From an uncultured Collinsella sp. (GTDB lineage: Bacteria; Actinomycetota; Coriobacteriia; Coriobacteriales; Coriobacteriaceae), in the NCBI GenBank assembly GCA_958431945.1, contig CAUASQ010000019.1:1-18495 (forward strand): a stretch of 18,495 nucleotides of DNA, written 5' to 3'. The first letter of the stretch is position 1. Every line of letters starts with the position of its first letter. Below are positions 7,137-15,126 of the stretch, piece after piece. The translations under genes were made by a program, and so were the position numbers. The notes beneath the pieces are model-generated. The model had not been told where the DNA came from. It did no database searches and saw only the letters and a list, made by a program, of their open reading frames with translations.

Positions 7137-7260
7137 ATTGCGTTCCTTTCACATATGAACCAATGGAGAGCATCGCGTCCGGGCATACGCGCTGCGTTGT
7201 GTATGACAGAAACAATAACATTCAAACAAAAAAGAACAGCGCAAAACGTGATTTCGAGCT

Positions 7261-7319
7261 ATGAACGGTCACTTTTCGCCCGTGAACGGTTTTTGAACCA
7301 ATCTGAACAATATCGAACA
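7261..7319 (-). promoter_or_regulatory. lacF upstream region with 21-bp-phased direct repeats
   Basis: On the minus strand three 9-base elements begin 21 bases apart: ATTGTTCAG (7311-7303), ACCGTTCAC (7290-7282) and ACCGTTCAT (7269-7261), in the same direction as lacF transcription. ACCGTTCAT fits the published LytTR element consensus at all nine positions. The block at 7301-7319 (TGTTCGATATTGTTCAGAT on the minus strand) matches the one upstream of lacA. The repeats end about 125 bases before the lacF start. Confidence 0.65.
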
Positions 7320-7350
7320 CAATTAGCGGCAACCCAAACAGACCCGCGCC

Positions 7351-8355
7351 CTAGCGTACATCGCGCACCGTATCGCCCTCGACGAGGACGCCCGGAAACA
7401 GCATGTGCTCCACACCGGGTTCAACGCCCTCGGCGCCGGCAATCTTGTCGACCGCCCACATGCCGACGCGCTTGTTGTCAAAGCGCACCGTAGTCAGGCG
7501 ACAATCGGGCACGATGTCGCCCAGACTGTCATCAACACCCACCACGCTCACGTCCTCGGGCACACGCCTTCCGCACGACTCGAGCCCGCGAATGCAGCCG
7601 TAGGCCATGGCATCGTTGGAAGCATAAATGGCCGTACAGGTCGGATCTTCCGCCAGAGCCTGACCAGCAGCATATCCGCTCTGTGCCGTCCAATCCCCAC
7701 GGACGAGTCGCGGCGGTTCAATACCATGCGCGCGCAATGTCTCGCGCCAGCCTTCCTCGCGCCGCATGCCCGAAAGCGAGCGCTCGGGACACGAAATAAA
7801 GTGCACGGTTTTGTGCCCCCGCCCCAGCAAGTACTCGACCACCTGGCGCGAGCAATCGAACTGGTCGTTATCGACCGTTGAACAGAGCGGGTGCTCCAAC
7901 ATCGTAACGAGCACCGTCTGCATGCCGGGCAGCGGCTCGAAGGTGCCAAAGTCCGCCGGCATGCGATTCATGATCACGACCATGCCGTCTACCGGCAGTG
8001 CGCTCATACGCGACGATGCGCTCTCGAGGGTATAGGGATGTCCATCTACTTTAGTGAGGGTGATGGCATAGCCATGTTTGTCGGCCGCGGCGGCAAAGCC
8101 CTCCATACGGTCGAGGTTGCCGGTACCGGTAATGTTGAACATGGCGACGCCGACGGTCTTAAACTTGCCACGGCGCAGCGATCGACCGGCAAAATTGGGG
8201 CGATACCCCAGCTCGCGCATGGCGGCACGCACGCGTTCCTTGGTCTCGGGGCGCACACTGGGCGAATCGTGCACGGTGCGCGAGACCGTCTGCTCCGAGA
8301 CGCCCGCGAGGCGCGCCACGTCTTTGACGGATACCGATTTTTTAACAGCGGCCAT
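7351..8355 (-). CDS. LacI-family transcriptional regulator 1
   Basis: A 334-residue LacI/GalR-type repressor. The helix-turn-helix is at residues 9-30 (VSVKDVARLAGVSEQTVSRTV) with Glu21-Gln22 at the two main specificity positions (Tyr17-Gln18 in E. coli LacI). A hinge with RSLRRG follows, then a periplasmic-binding-type sugar domain ending in VSVVGVDD and LTTVRF segments. It is divergent from lacE1-lacG1, and the space between holds two good LacI-type operators, plus a third just upstream of its own start, implying local repression and autoregulation. The effector is probably a pathway sugar or sugar phosphate (inference). The ribosome site before ATG 8355 is weak (AAAGATCG). No terminator separates it from lacF. 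Confidence 0.93.
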   Translation of the reverse strand: MAAVKKSVSVKDVARLAGVSEQTVSRTVHDSPSVRPETKERVRAAMRELGYRPNFAGRSLRRGKFKTVGVAMFNITGTGNLDRMEGFAAAADKHGYAITLTKVDGHPYTLESASSRMSALPVDGMVVIMNRMPADFGTFEPLPGMQTVLVTMLEHPLCSTVDNDQFDCSRQVVEYLLGRGHKTVHFISCPERSLSGMRREEGWRETLRAHGIEPPRLVRGDWTAQSGYAAGQALAEDPTCTAIYASNDAMAYGCIRGLESCGRRVPEDVSVVGVDDSLGDIVPDCRLTTVRFDNKRVGMWAVDKIAGAEGVEPGVEHMLFPGVLVEGDTVRDVR

Positions 8356-8368
8356 AGGTCGATCTTTC

Positions 8369-8386
8369 TATGTCAACGATGCCATT
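8369..8386. promoter_or_regulatory. LacI-type operator 1c, beside lacI-1 start
   Basis: TATGTCAACGATGCCATT matches operator 1a at 15 of 18 positions and lies 13 bases upstream of the lacI-1 start codon, suggesting autoregulation. Confidence 0.6.
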
Positions 8387-8446
8387 GGTGGCACCCTACG
8401 CAGTCAAATGAAACTTCTTCAAGTATATCTAACGCCTCCCCCGCCA

Positions 8447-8476
8447 TACGCTCACCACCCAAAACCTACCGTTCAC
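8447..8476 (+). promoter_or_regulatory. 21-bp-phased direct repeat pair, module 1
   Basis: TACGCTCAC (8447-8455) and ACCGTTCAC (8468-8476) begin 21 bases apart, pointing toward lacE1. The second copy ends 37 bases before operator 1a. Confidence 0.55.
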
Positions 8477-8513
8477 CGACATTTTTGCTTCCCCGAACGG
8501 CTTTTGTCGCCCA

Positions 8514-8531
8514 AATGTTAACGTTGCCATT
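8514..8531. promoter_or_regulatory. LacI-type operator 1a
   Basis: AATGTTAACGTTGCCATT is a CG-centred near-palindrome (seven of nine half-site positions match). It is an inverted copy of operator 1b with one difference; the centres are 119 bases apart. Confidence 0.75.
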
Positions 8532-8632
8532 GTGCAAACACAGAGCCACCGGGCGGCTCAAACGTTTACGCGTAAGGAATCGACGGTTCGCAGGCACAGG
8601 AACCACCGGTTCGCGTCTTTTTTGTGTCACAA

Positions 8633-8650
8633 AATGGCAACGTCAACATT
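8633..8650. promoter_or_regulatory. LacI-type operator 1b
   Basis: AATGGCAACGTCAACATT differs from the reverse complement of operator 1a at one base. It ends 61 bases before lacE1, a suitable place to block its promoter, perhaps with looping to 1a. Confidence 0.75.
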
Positions 8651-8711
8651 TTGGCAACCGAACGTCAAAAGTTACCATCGTTGCTAACCCACCGACTCTT
8701 AGGAGCATTGC

Positions 8712-10472
8712 ATGGAGCAACTCATCGCCATCATCGAAAAGGGCCAGCCCTTTTTCAACGCGATCGCCCGCAACAAGTACCTCAAGGCGATCCGCGACGG
8801 CTTTATCTCCGTCATCCCCATCATCATCTTCTCGTCCATCTTCTGCCTGGTAGCCTCGGTCCCCAACATCTGGGGTTTCTATTGGCCCGATGACATCAAC
8901 AACGCTCTGTGGAAGTGCTACAACTACTCCATGGGCATCCTGGCCATCGCCTGCGCCGCCACCACGGCCAAGCACTTCGCCGACGCTCAGAACCGCGACC
9001 TGCCCAAGAATAACCAGATTAACTTTATCTCATGCATGTGCGCGGCCATCATCGGCTTCTTGCTCCTTTCGAGCGACACGATCGCCACGGACGCCGCCAG
9101 CGGTTTCAACACCACCTACCTTGGTTCCAAGGGTCTGCTGACCGCTTTCATCGCTGCGTTTGCGACCGGCATCATCTACAAGTTCTTCATTAAGCGCAAC
9201 ATCACCGTCAAGATGCCCGAGCAGGTTCCGCCCAACATCTCGCAGACCTTCAAGGACATCATCCCCTTCTCCGTCTGCATCACCGTCTTTTGGGTTTTTG
9301 ACATCGTCTTCCGCGCTGCTTTTGGCTTCTGCTTTGCCCAGGGCGTCATCCAGGTGTTCCAGCCCCTGTTCACCGCTGCCGACGGCTATATCGGCCTCGC
9401 TGTGATTTACGGCGCCATGAGCCTCTTCTGGTTCGTCGGCGTCCACGGCCCCTCGATCGTCGAGCCCGCCATCGCCGCCGCTCTCGTTGCCAACATGACC
9501 GACAACCTGGCTGCGTTCCAGGCTGGCCAGCACGCTTCCGCTGTCCTGACCCAGGGTGCCCAGTACTTCGTCGTCTGCATGGGCGGCACCGGCGCCACGC
9601 TCGTCCTGGTCTTTATGTTCTGCTTCCTGGCCAAGTCTCAGGAGATGCGCGCCGTCGGTAAGGCCGCCATCGTCCCCGTCTGCTTTGCCGTCAACGAGCC
9701 GCTGCTGTTCGCCGCACCCATCGTGCTCAATCCCGTCTTCTTTGTCCCGTTTGTCTTTGCCCCGATCGCCAACATCTGGATCCTCAAGATCTTTATCGAC
9801 TTCTTGGGCATGAACGGCTTTATGTACACCCTGCCTTGGACCGTCCCCGGCCCCATCGGCACCATCATGGGCCTGGGCTTCCAGCCGCTCGCCTTTGTGA
9901 TGCTCGCCCTTATCCTGGTCGTCGACTTCGTTCTGTACTATCCGTTCTTCCGTGCCTATGACGCCCAGAAGTGCGCCGAGGAGGCCGAGATTTCCGAGGA
10001 GGAGCTCGCCGCCAAGAACGCCGAGAAGGCCGCCAAGCTCAACGATGCCTTCCAGGGCAAGGCTGACGCCAAGAGCGTTGCCGCCGGCGCTGCTGCCGAG
10101 GCCGTGAAGTCCGACGCGCCCGCCGCCACCGAGGCTACGGCCGCCAGCGACCTCAACGGCAAGCGTGTGCTCGTGCTCTGCCAGGGCGGCGGAACCTCGG
10201 GCCTGCTCGCCAACGCGCTGGCCAAGGCCGCCAAGGAGCGCGGCATCAATCTTGAGACCGCTGCCGAGGCCTATGGCAACCACGTTGACATGCTCCCCGA
10301 CTTTGACCTGGTCGTCCTGGCCCCGCAGGCCGCAAGCTACCTGGCCGACCTGCAGAAGGACTGCGAGCGCGTGGGCAACAAATGCGTCGCCTGCCGCGGT
10401 AAGCAGTACATCGAGCTCTCCCAGAACGGCGACAAGTCTCTCGCCTTCGTGAGTGAACAGCTTTCGAAGTAA
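8712..10472 (+). CDS. lacE: PTS lactose-family EIICB permease 1
   Basis: A 586-residue fused EIIC-EIIB permease of the PTS lactose/cellobiose family (lactococcal LacE is 568). The hydrophobic EIIC domain (about residues 1-415) carries GVHGPSIVEP with His245 and NEPLLFAAPIVLNP with Glu329, both in the sugar-handling region of the family. An Ala/Lys/Glu-rich linker (about 420-480) leads to the EIIB domain, whose P-loop VLVLCQGGGTSGLLANAL has the phosphorylated Cys490. It imports a beta-galactoside such as lactose as its 6-phosphate. AGGAG lies six bases before the ATG. lacG1 follows after 66 bases, and lacI-1 is divergent. No EIIA is fused or adjacent; lacF at 7136-6798 is the likely donor. Confidence 0.95.
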   Translation: MEQLIAIIEKGQPFFNAIARNKYLKAIRDGFISVIPIIIFSSIFCLVASVPNIWGFYWPDDINNALWKCYNYSMGILAIACAATTAKHFADAQNRDLPKNNQINFISCMCAAIIGFLLLSSDTIATDAASGFNTTYLGSKGLLTAFIAAFATGIIYKFFIKRNITVKMPEQVPPNISQTFKDIIPFSVCITVFWVFDIVFRAAFGFCFAQGVIQVFQPLFTAADGYIGLAVIYGAMSLFWFVGVHGPSIVEPAIAAALVANMTDNLAAFQAGQHASAVLTQGAQYFVVCMGGTGATLVLVFMFCFLAKSQEMRAVGKAAIVPVCFAVNEPLLFAAPIVLNPVFFVPFVFAPIANIWILKIFIDFLGMNGFMYTLPWTVPGPIGTIMGLGFQPLAFVMLALILVVDFVLYYPFFRAYDAQKCAEEAEISEEELAAKNAEKAAKLNDAFQGKADAKSVAAGAAAEAVKSDAPAATEATAASDLNGKRVLVLCQGGGTSGLLANALAKAAKERGINLETAAEAYGNHVDMLPDFDLVVLAPQAASYLADLQKDCERVGNKCVACRGKQYIELSQNGDKSLAFVSEQLSK

Positions 10473-10481
10473 GTAACGCCC

Positions 10482-10515
10482 AGGGCCAGCCGACCATCCA
10501 CAGCCGGCTGGCCCT
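10482..10515 (+). promoter_or_regulatory. Intercistronic hairpin between lacE1 and lacG1
   Basis: Perfect 11-base arms AGGGCCAGCCG (10482-10492) and CGGCTGGCCCT (10505-10515) lack a T tract, so this is more likely a processing or stability stem, or partial attenuator, than a full terminator. Confidence 0.6.
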
Positions 10516-10538
10516 TCGATCTAGACGATTGGATCATT

Positions 10539-11978
10539 ATGTCCGTTAATCCTGCTGGCGTAACCAACCCGCCTGCGCAGTTTCCCGAGGACTTTGTCTT
10601 TGGCGGCGCCACCGCTGCCTACCAGGTAGAGGGCGAGACCCGCACTCACGGTAAGGGCAAGGTTGCCTGGGACGACTTCCTGGAGGCCCAGGGGCGCTTC
10701 TCCCCCGATCCCGCTTCGGACTTCTACAACCAGTACCCCGTCGATTTGGAGCTGTGCGAGGAGTTTGGCATCAACGGCATTCGCCTCTCTATCGCCTGGA
10801 GCCGCATCTTCCCCAACGGCACCGGCGAGATCAACCCCGAGGGTGTCCAGTTCTACCACGATCTCTTCGCCGAGTGCCACAAGCACCACGTTGAGCCGTT
10901 CGTCACGCTGCACCACTTTGACACGCCGCTGACTCTCTTTGAGAAGGGCGACTTCCTCAACCGCGAGACCATCGATGCCTTTGTGGACTTTGCCACCTTC
11001 TGCTTTAAGGAGTACGCCGACCAGGTAACCTACTGGTTCACCTTTAACGAGATTTGGGCCGACGCCTCCAACACCTACATCGAGGGCACCTTCCCCGGTG
11101 GCGTCAAAGCTCATCTGGCCGAGGCCTTCCAGTGCGAGCACAACATGATGCTCGCCCACGCCAAGGCCGTGCTGGCTTTCCACAACGGCGGTTTTAAGGG
11201 CAAAATCGGCGTCATTCAGTCGCTGGAGTTTAAGTATCCGCTCAACGAGAACGACCCCGCCGACATCAAGGCCGCCAACAACGAGCACGTGCTGCAGAAC
11301 CAGTTTCTGCTCGACGCCACCTTCCGCGGCGACTATGCCCCCGACACCCTCGAGTGCGCCAACCGCCTGGCTGCCGTCTCGGGCGGCACCATCGAGATCC
11401 TAGACAAGGATCTCGAAATCATGCGCGAGGCCGCGCTCTACAACGACTACCTGGGCGTTAACAACTACCAGTGCCGCTTCTTGAAGGCTTACGACGGCGA
11501 GAACGACCTGCACCACAACGGTACGGGTGAGAAGGGCACCGGCCGCTGGCGCGTTAAGGGCATTGGCGAGCATGTGAACAAGCCTGGCATCCCCACCACC
11601 GACTGGGACTGGATCATCTATCCCGAGGGCCTGTTCGATCTGCTCGTCTACATTAAGCAGCGCTACCCCAACTACAAGCAAATCTTCATCACCGAGAACG
11701 GCATGGGCTACAAGGACCCCTACAAGGACGGTTTTGTGGACGACCAGCCGCGCATCGACTACATCGAGCAGCACCTGCGCTGGTTGCTCAAGGCCATGGA
11801 GGTGGGCGTCAACGTGGGTGGCTACTTCCTGTGGAGCCTGCAGGATCAGTTCTCCTGGACCAATGGTTACAACAAGCGTTACGGCTTCTTCTACGTTGAC
11901 TTTGAAACCCAGAAGCGCACGCCCAAGGCAAGCGCCTACTGGTATAAGCACGTGGCGCAGACCCGTCGTCTGGACTAG
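10539..11978 (+). CDS. lacG: 6-phospho-beta-galactosidase 1 (GH1)
   Basis: A 479-residue GH1 hydrolase that cleaves lactose-6-phosphate to glucose and galactose-6-phosphate. The N-terminal FVFGGATAAYQVEG, the acid/base Glu171 in TFNEI, and the nucleophile Glu386 in FITENGMGYK are present. The phosphate-site motif FSWTNGYNKRYG (Ser439, Trp440, Lys446, Tyr448) matches lactococcal LacG. The Trp after the Ser is the family marker for 6-phospho-galactosides, where 6-phospho-beta-glucosidases have smaller residues. Lactococcal LacG is 468 residues; the extra length is an N-terminal extension. The ribosome site is weak (TTGGATC). It is co-transcribed behind lacE1 and ends at a very strong terminator. 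Confidence 0.94.
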   Translation: MSVNPAGVTNPPAQFPEDFVFGGATAAYQVEGETRTHGKGKVAWDDFLEAQGRFSPDPASDFYNQYPVDLELCEEFGINGIRLSIAWSRIFPNGTGEINPEGVQFYHDLFAECHKHHVEPFVTLHHFDTPLTLFEKGDFLNRETIDAFVDFATFCFKEYADQVTYWFTFNEIWADASNTYIEGTFPGGVKAHLAEAFQCEHNMMLAHAKAVLAFHNGGFKGKIGVIQSLEFKYPLNENDPADIKAANNEHVLQNQFLLDATFRGDYAPDTLECANRLAAVSGGTIEILDKDLEIMREAALYNDYLGVNNYQCRFLKAYDGENDLHHNGTGEKGTGRWRVKGIGEHVNKPGIPTTDWDWIIYPEGLFDLLVYIKQRYPNYKQIFITENGMGYKDPYKDGFVDDQPRIDYIEQHLRWLLKAMEVGVNVGGYFLWSLQDQFSWTNGYNKRYGFFYVDFETQKRTPKASAYWYKHVAQTRRLD

Positions 11979-12023
11979 TGACTGGCGGGGTTGCCCGCTC
12001 ACACAACCTGTCCCCATTTCTCA

Positions 12024-12070
12024 GCCGGGGGGCGGCACGTCACACGGCGCGCCGCCCCCCGGCCTTTTTG
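12024..12070 (+). terminator. Strong intrinsic terminator of lacE1-lacG1
   Basis: Perfect 13-base G+C-only arms (GCCGGGGGGCGGC 12024-12036; GCCGCCCCCCGGC 12051-12063) are followed by CTTTTTG. It lies 45 bases after the lacG1 stop. Confidence 0.9.
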
Positions 12071-12085
12071 TGCAGGTCGGAAGCC

Positions 12086-12227
12086 GTTTGTCTCAATCTG
12101 TAACATCTAGCCGAGTTTTTGGGTCCTAGCTGTTACAGATTGAGACGAACAGGATTGCTCTTTCCGAAGAATCTAAATCTGTAACACGTAGCCCGCTTTT
12201 GACCGTCTACCTGTTACAAATCGAGAC
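12086..12227. repeat. Two-hairpin repeat element, copy 1 (units A and B)
   Basis: Unit A (12086-12150) has 20-base arms with core CTCAATCTGTAACA and loop CCGAGTTTTTGGGTC. Unit B (12171-12227) has related but imperfect arms and loop CTTTTGACCGTCTA. The same A-B pair recurs at 17096-17235. Unit B ends 15 bases before the lacI-2 stop, in the convergent gap between lacG1 and lacI-2. Confidence 0.85.
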
Positions 12228-12241
12228 AGACGGAGTAGGAC

Positions 12242-13270
12242 CTAACCCCGTATGTCCCTAACAGTCGAGCGTTCGACCAGCGTGCTCGGCACATGAATCG
12301 CCTCGATAGACGAGCTCTCTCCAATCGCCGCCTCAAACGCAAGCTTACCGACACCGCGCAAATCAAATCGCAGCGTCGTCAGCCGATTGTGAGGAACAAG
12401 TCCCTCGAGTGCGTCGTCGATACCAACCACGCTCACGTCGTCGGGCACGGACAGGCCCGCGTTCTCGAGCGCGGCGATAACGCCCAGCGCCATCTGGTCA
12501 TTTGCCGCAAGCACGGCAGTCGGCGTCTGCGACCCGCCGGCAAGCACCTCGGCCGCAATCCGCTCGCCCATGGCGTACCCACTGTCCGCACTCCAATCGC
12601 CACGCAGCATCGGAGCGGCATCGACATGAGCACGACCCAGCGTATCGCGCCAACCGGCCTCACGAAAACGCGAGGAAATCGAGTTTTCCGGACCCGCCAC
12701 AAACCGCATATTCGAGTGACCATGTTCCAGCAGATAATTGGTCAACAGCTCGCACGAACCATACTGGTCGGAGTCGATCGTCGTGCAGCGCGGATGCGCA
12801 TACATGGACAGGATGACCGTTCGCACTCCCGGCTGGGGAACAAACTCCTCAAAATCGGGAGCCATGCGGTTCATGTTGAGAATCATGCCGTCGACGGGTC
12901 GCTCGACCATGCGGCGCGAGGCATCGGCAAGTGCATAGGGCTTGTCGCCGCCCATCTCGATCATAGTGACGGCAAAATCATGCTCGCGCGCCGCTTGCAT
13001 GATACCCTCGAGCGTCGCCAGGTTACCGACACGTGTGATGTTGTACATGCACAGGCCAATAGAACGATACGACCCGCCGCGCAACGCCGCTCCAGCAAAA
13101 TTGGGACGAAAGCCCAGCTCTTCCATGGCGGCCAGCACACGCTTGCGCGTCTTTTCCGTCACGTTGGGCATACCGTTGACCACGCGAGACACAGTCTGGC
13201 GGCTCACGCCAGCGAGCGCCGCAACCTCTGCCGCGCTCGCCGAACGACCATTCCTTGTCTGCTGATCCAT
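12242..13270 (-). CDS. LacI-family transcriptional regulator 2
   Basis: A 342-residue LacI-type repressor, counted from the ATG at 13270. The helix-turn-helix AAEVAALAGVSRQTVSRVV has Arg24-Gln25 at the specificity positions, then a hinge with ALRGG and a sugar-binding domain ending VSVVGIDDALEGLVPHNRLTTLRF. The frame is open to 13327, but that ATG has no ribosome site and adds 19 residues its relatives lack. A GTG at 13279 with AGG five bases upstream is a plausible alternative. It is divergent from lacG2-lacE2, with two tandem operators between and a third just upstream of its own gene. It is a paralogue of regulators 1 and 3 with its own operator variant. The effector is unknown. Confidence 0.92.
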   Translation of the reverse strand: MDQQTRNGRSASAAEVAALAGVSRQTVSRVVNGMPNVTEKTRKRVLAAMEELGFRPNFAGAALRGGSYRSIGLCMYNITRVGNLATLEGIMQAAREHDFAVTMIEMGGDKPYALADASRRMVERPVDGMILNMNRMAPDFEEFVPQPGVRTVILSMYAHPRCTTIDSDQYGSCELLTNYLLEHGHSNMRFVAGPENSISSRFREAGWRDTLGRAHVDAAPMLRGDWSADSGYAMGERIAAEVLAGGSQTPTAVLAANDQMALGVIAALENAGLSVPDDVSVVGIDDALEGLVPHNRLTTLRFDLRGVGKLAFEAAIGESSSIEAIHVPSTLVERSTVRDIRG

Positions 13271-13329
13271 GCCTTCCACGCTAACCTGCTTCCCAACTAT
13301 TCCCCGCGCCCATGGCGCATCGTACATAC

Positions 13330-13347
13330 ATTGATAACGTGCTCATG
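13330..13347. promoter_or_regulatory. LacI-type operator 2c, beside lacI-2
   Basis: ATTGATAACGTGCTCATG shares the right half GTGCTCAT with operators 2a and 2b and lies about 60 bases upstream of the lacI-2 start, suggesting autoregulation. Confidence 0.6.
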
Positions 13348-13392
13348 ATACCCGAGCCATATACCACAACATGAAAACTTCTGTCAATCAAA

Positions 13393-13422
13393 ACCGCTTA
13401 CCGAACAAATACAACCGTTCGC
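13393..13422 (+). promoter_or_regulatory. 21-bp-phased direct repeat pair, module 2
   Basis: ACCGCTTAC (13393-13401) and ACCGTTCGC (13414-13422) begin 21 bases apart and point toward lacG2. The following CGAACAAATAC is nearly shared with module 3. Confidence 0.55.
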
Positions 13423-13461
13423 AGCTGTTTGAAGTTGTTTTGTTTCTATACATCCCAGCCG

Positions 13462-13501
13462 GATGTTAACGTGCTCATTGTCAAATGTTCACGTGCTCAT
13501 T
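13462..13501. promoter_or_regulatory. Tandem LacI-type operators 2a and 2b
   Basis: GATGTTAACGTGCTCATT (13462-13479) and AATGTTCACGTGCTCATT (13484-13501) are direct repeats with 16 of 18 identities, 22 bases apart, so both would face the same side of the helix. The right half differs from module 1 (GTGCTCATT against GTTGCCATT). Confidence 0.75.
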
Positions 13502-13614
13502 TTGGTTCTAATCATTTTAAGATAGTGTTTATCGGGCTTTTTCACCGCTGAACGCTAACCAGGGAGCCTCCTGAGCGCAAACGCACAATATCGAACAGCG
13601 AGACGAGAGGATGT

Positions 13615-15063
13615 ATGCATATGTCTTTGCTAAACCGCGTACAGCAGCTGCCGAAGGGCTTTGTTTGGGGCGCCGCAACCGCCGCGTACCAAACGGAAGG
13701 TTCCACGAAGGTGGCAGGCAAGGGTAAGACCATGTGGGACGATTACCTTGTCGCCCAGGGTCGCTTTTTGCCCGACCCGGCCAGTGATTTCTACAACCGC
13801 TACGAGGAGGATATCCGCCTTTCTGCCGAGCATGGACTCAACGCCATTCGTGTGTCCATCGCCTGGACCCGCATCTTCCCCAACGGCGACGATGCCGAAC
13901 CCCTCGCCGAGGGCGTTAAGCACTACCACGAGCTGTTCGCCTGCTGCAAAAAGTATGGCGTCGAGCCCTATGTGTCCCTGCATCACTTTGACTCCCCCGC
14001 CGCCCTGTTCAACCAGGGCGACTGGCTCAACCGCAAGACCGTCGACGCCTATGTGCGCTATGCCGAGTTCTGCTTCCGCGAGTTCCGCGAGGTCAAGAAT
14101 TGGTTCACCATCAACGAGCTCATCAGCCTCTCGCACTCCCAATACATCCAAGGCAACTTCCCGCCCAACCATCACTTTGATGTGACGAGCGGCATCCAGA
14201 GCCAGCACAACGAGCTCGTTGCCCACGCCCGCGCCGTCAACCTGTATAAGGATCTTGACGAGACCGAGCACCTGGGCGGACGCATTGGCATGGTCAACGT
14301 CCTGACGCCGGCATATCCTGCCACCGACTCGCCCGCCGACCAGCACGCCGCCGACCTGTACAACGCCTTCTACACCGACTTCATCATGGACGGCGCCTTC
14401 CTGGGTCACTACTCCGCGCGCACCCTCTCACTCATCAACGAGATTCTGCGTGCCAACAACGCCACACTTACGGTTGAGGACAGCGACATGGAGGAGCTCG
14501 CCAAGGCGGCGCCCCGCAACGATATGTTCGGCCTCAACTACTATCAGTCGGCGTTTATCGCCGCCTACGATGGCGAGTCCACCAACAGCTTTAACGGCAC
14601 CGGAGACAAGGGCACCTCGTGCTTTAAGTTTAAGGGCGTCGGGCAGCAGGTCGATATGCCGGGTATCCCCACCACCGACTGGGATTGGCTCATCTACCCG
14701 CAAGGCCTCTACGACACGCTCAAGCACATCAGCGCCACCTATCCCAACCTCCCCGTCATCTATATCACCGAAAACGGCCTGGGCCACAAGGACCCCAAGC
14801 CCGACGCAAACGGCATCGTCGCCGATCCCGAGCGCATCGACTTTGTCGACCAGCACATGGAGAAGGTGCTCCAGGCGCGCGCCGAGGGCGTCGACGTCCA
14901 GGGCTACTTTATCTGGAGCCTGCAGGACCAGTTCTCGTGGGCCAATGGCTATAACAAGCGCTACGGCCTGTTCTACATCGACTTCGACACGCAAAAACGC
15001 TACATCAAGCAGTCGGCACTCTGGTACAAGGAGCTCGCCGACACTATGGCGGACGCGCAGTAG
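13615..15063 (+). CDS. lacG: 6-phospho-beta-galactosidase 2 (GH1)
   Basis: A 482-residue GH1 enzyme, a diverged paralogue of the 10539-11978 gene. It has FVWGAATAAYQTEG at the start, the acid/base Glu168 in TINEL, the nucleophile Glu386 in YITENGLGHK, and the phosphate-site motif FSWANGYNKRYG with Ser441 and Trp442, marking it as a 6-phospho-beta-galactosidase rather than a 6-phospho-beta-glucosidase. The insert after IFPNG (DDAEPLAEG) differs from lacG1, so the preferred aglycone may differ. Two starts are possible: ATG 13615, three bases after AGAGGA, or ATG 13621 at nine bases, which has the better spacing. Its permease lacE2 follows after 176 bases, the reverse of the module 1 order. Confidence 0.92.
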   Translation: MHMSLLNRVQQLPKGFVWGAATAAYQTEGSTKVAGKGKTMWDDYLVAQGRFLPDPASDFYNRYEEDIRLSAEHGLNAIRVSIAWTRIFPNGDDAEPLAEGVKHYHELFACCKKYGVEPYVSLHHFDSPAALFNQGDWLNRKTVDAYVRYAEFCFREFREVKNWFTINELISLSHSQYIQGNFPPNHHFDVTSGIQSQHNELVAHARAVNLYKDLDETEHLGGRIGMVNVLTPAYPATDSPADQHAADLYNAFYTDFIMDGAFLGHYSARTLSLINEILRANNATLTVEDSDMEELAKAAPRNDMFGLNYYQSAFIAAYDGESTNSFNGTGDKGTSCFKFKGVGQQVDMPGIPTTDWDWLIYPQGLYDTLKHISATYPNLPVIYITENGLGHKDPKPDANGIVADPERIDFVDQHMEKVLQARAEGVDVQGYFIWSLQDQFSWANGYNKRYGLFYIDFDTQKRYIKQSALWYKELADTMADAQ

Positions 15064-15089
15064 CGCATCGCCTCGCTTTCCCCCGAGAA

Positions 15090-15126
15090 GGGAGCGGCCC
15101 TATGCGATACAAACCCAGCCGCTCCC
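15090..15126 (+). promoter_or_regulatory. Intercistronic hairpin between lacG2 and lacE2
   Basis: Nine-base arms GGGAGCGGC (15090-15098) and GCCGCTCCC (15118-15126) have no T tract. The remaining gap to lacE2 has no operator-like or 21-bp repeat sequence that I can see, so lacE2 is probably read from the lacG2 promoter. Confidence 0.5.

Larger units (their letters stand above)
8356..8711. other. Divergent control region of module 1 (lacI-1 / lacE1)
   Basis: This 356-base gap has no gene. In order it holds an operator-like site next to lacI-1 (8369-8386), a 21-bp-phased repeat pair (8447-8476), operator 1a (8514-8531), the palindrome TTACGCGTAA (8566-8575), two CGGTTCGC copies 23 bases apart (8583-8614), the odd-centred palindrome TTTTGTGTCACAAAA (8620-8634), operator 1b (8633-8650) and the AGGAG ribosome site of lacE1. 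Confidence 0.7.
13271..13614. other. Divergent control region of module 2 (lacI-2 / lacG2)
   Basis: No gene is seen in this gap. It holds operator 2c next to lacI-2 (13330-13347), a 21-bp-phased repeat pair (13393-13422), tandem operators 2a and 2b (13462-13501), then an A/T-rich stretch with TAAGAT near 13518-13523 that could be a -10 for lacG2, and a long leader with AGAGGA before the lacG2 start. Confidence 0.65.

Noticed and set aside
9030..10283. A 417-codon open frame on the minus strand opposite lacE1
   Set aside because: Same kind of antisense artefact, with no ribosome site and no recognisable domain.
12086..12227. Possible CRISPR array in the repeated TCTCAATCTGTAACA segments
   Set aside because: The repeats are inverted pairs forming hairpins, only two units per locus, with conserved rather than variable loops.
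13271..13327. The longer N-terminus of lacI-2 starting at 13327
   Set aside because: It has no ribosome site, adds residues absent from the paralogues, and would put operator 2c directly against the start codon.
13615..15063. Reading the second GH1 gene as a 6-phospho-beta-glucosidase
   Set aside because: The Ser-Trp-x-Asn-Gly-Tyr-x-Lys-Arg-Tyr motif with Trp442 is the 6-phospho-beta-galactosidase pattern, and an EIICB of the Lac family follows.
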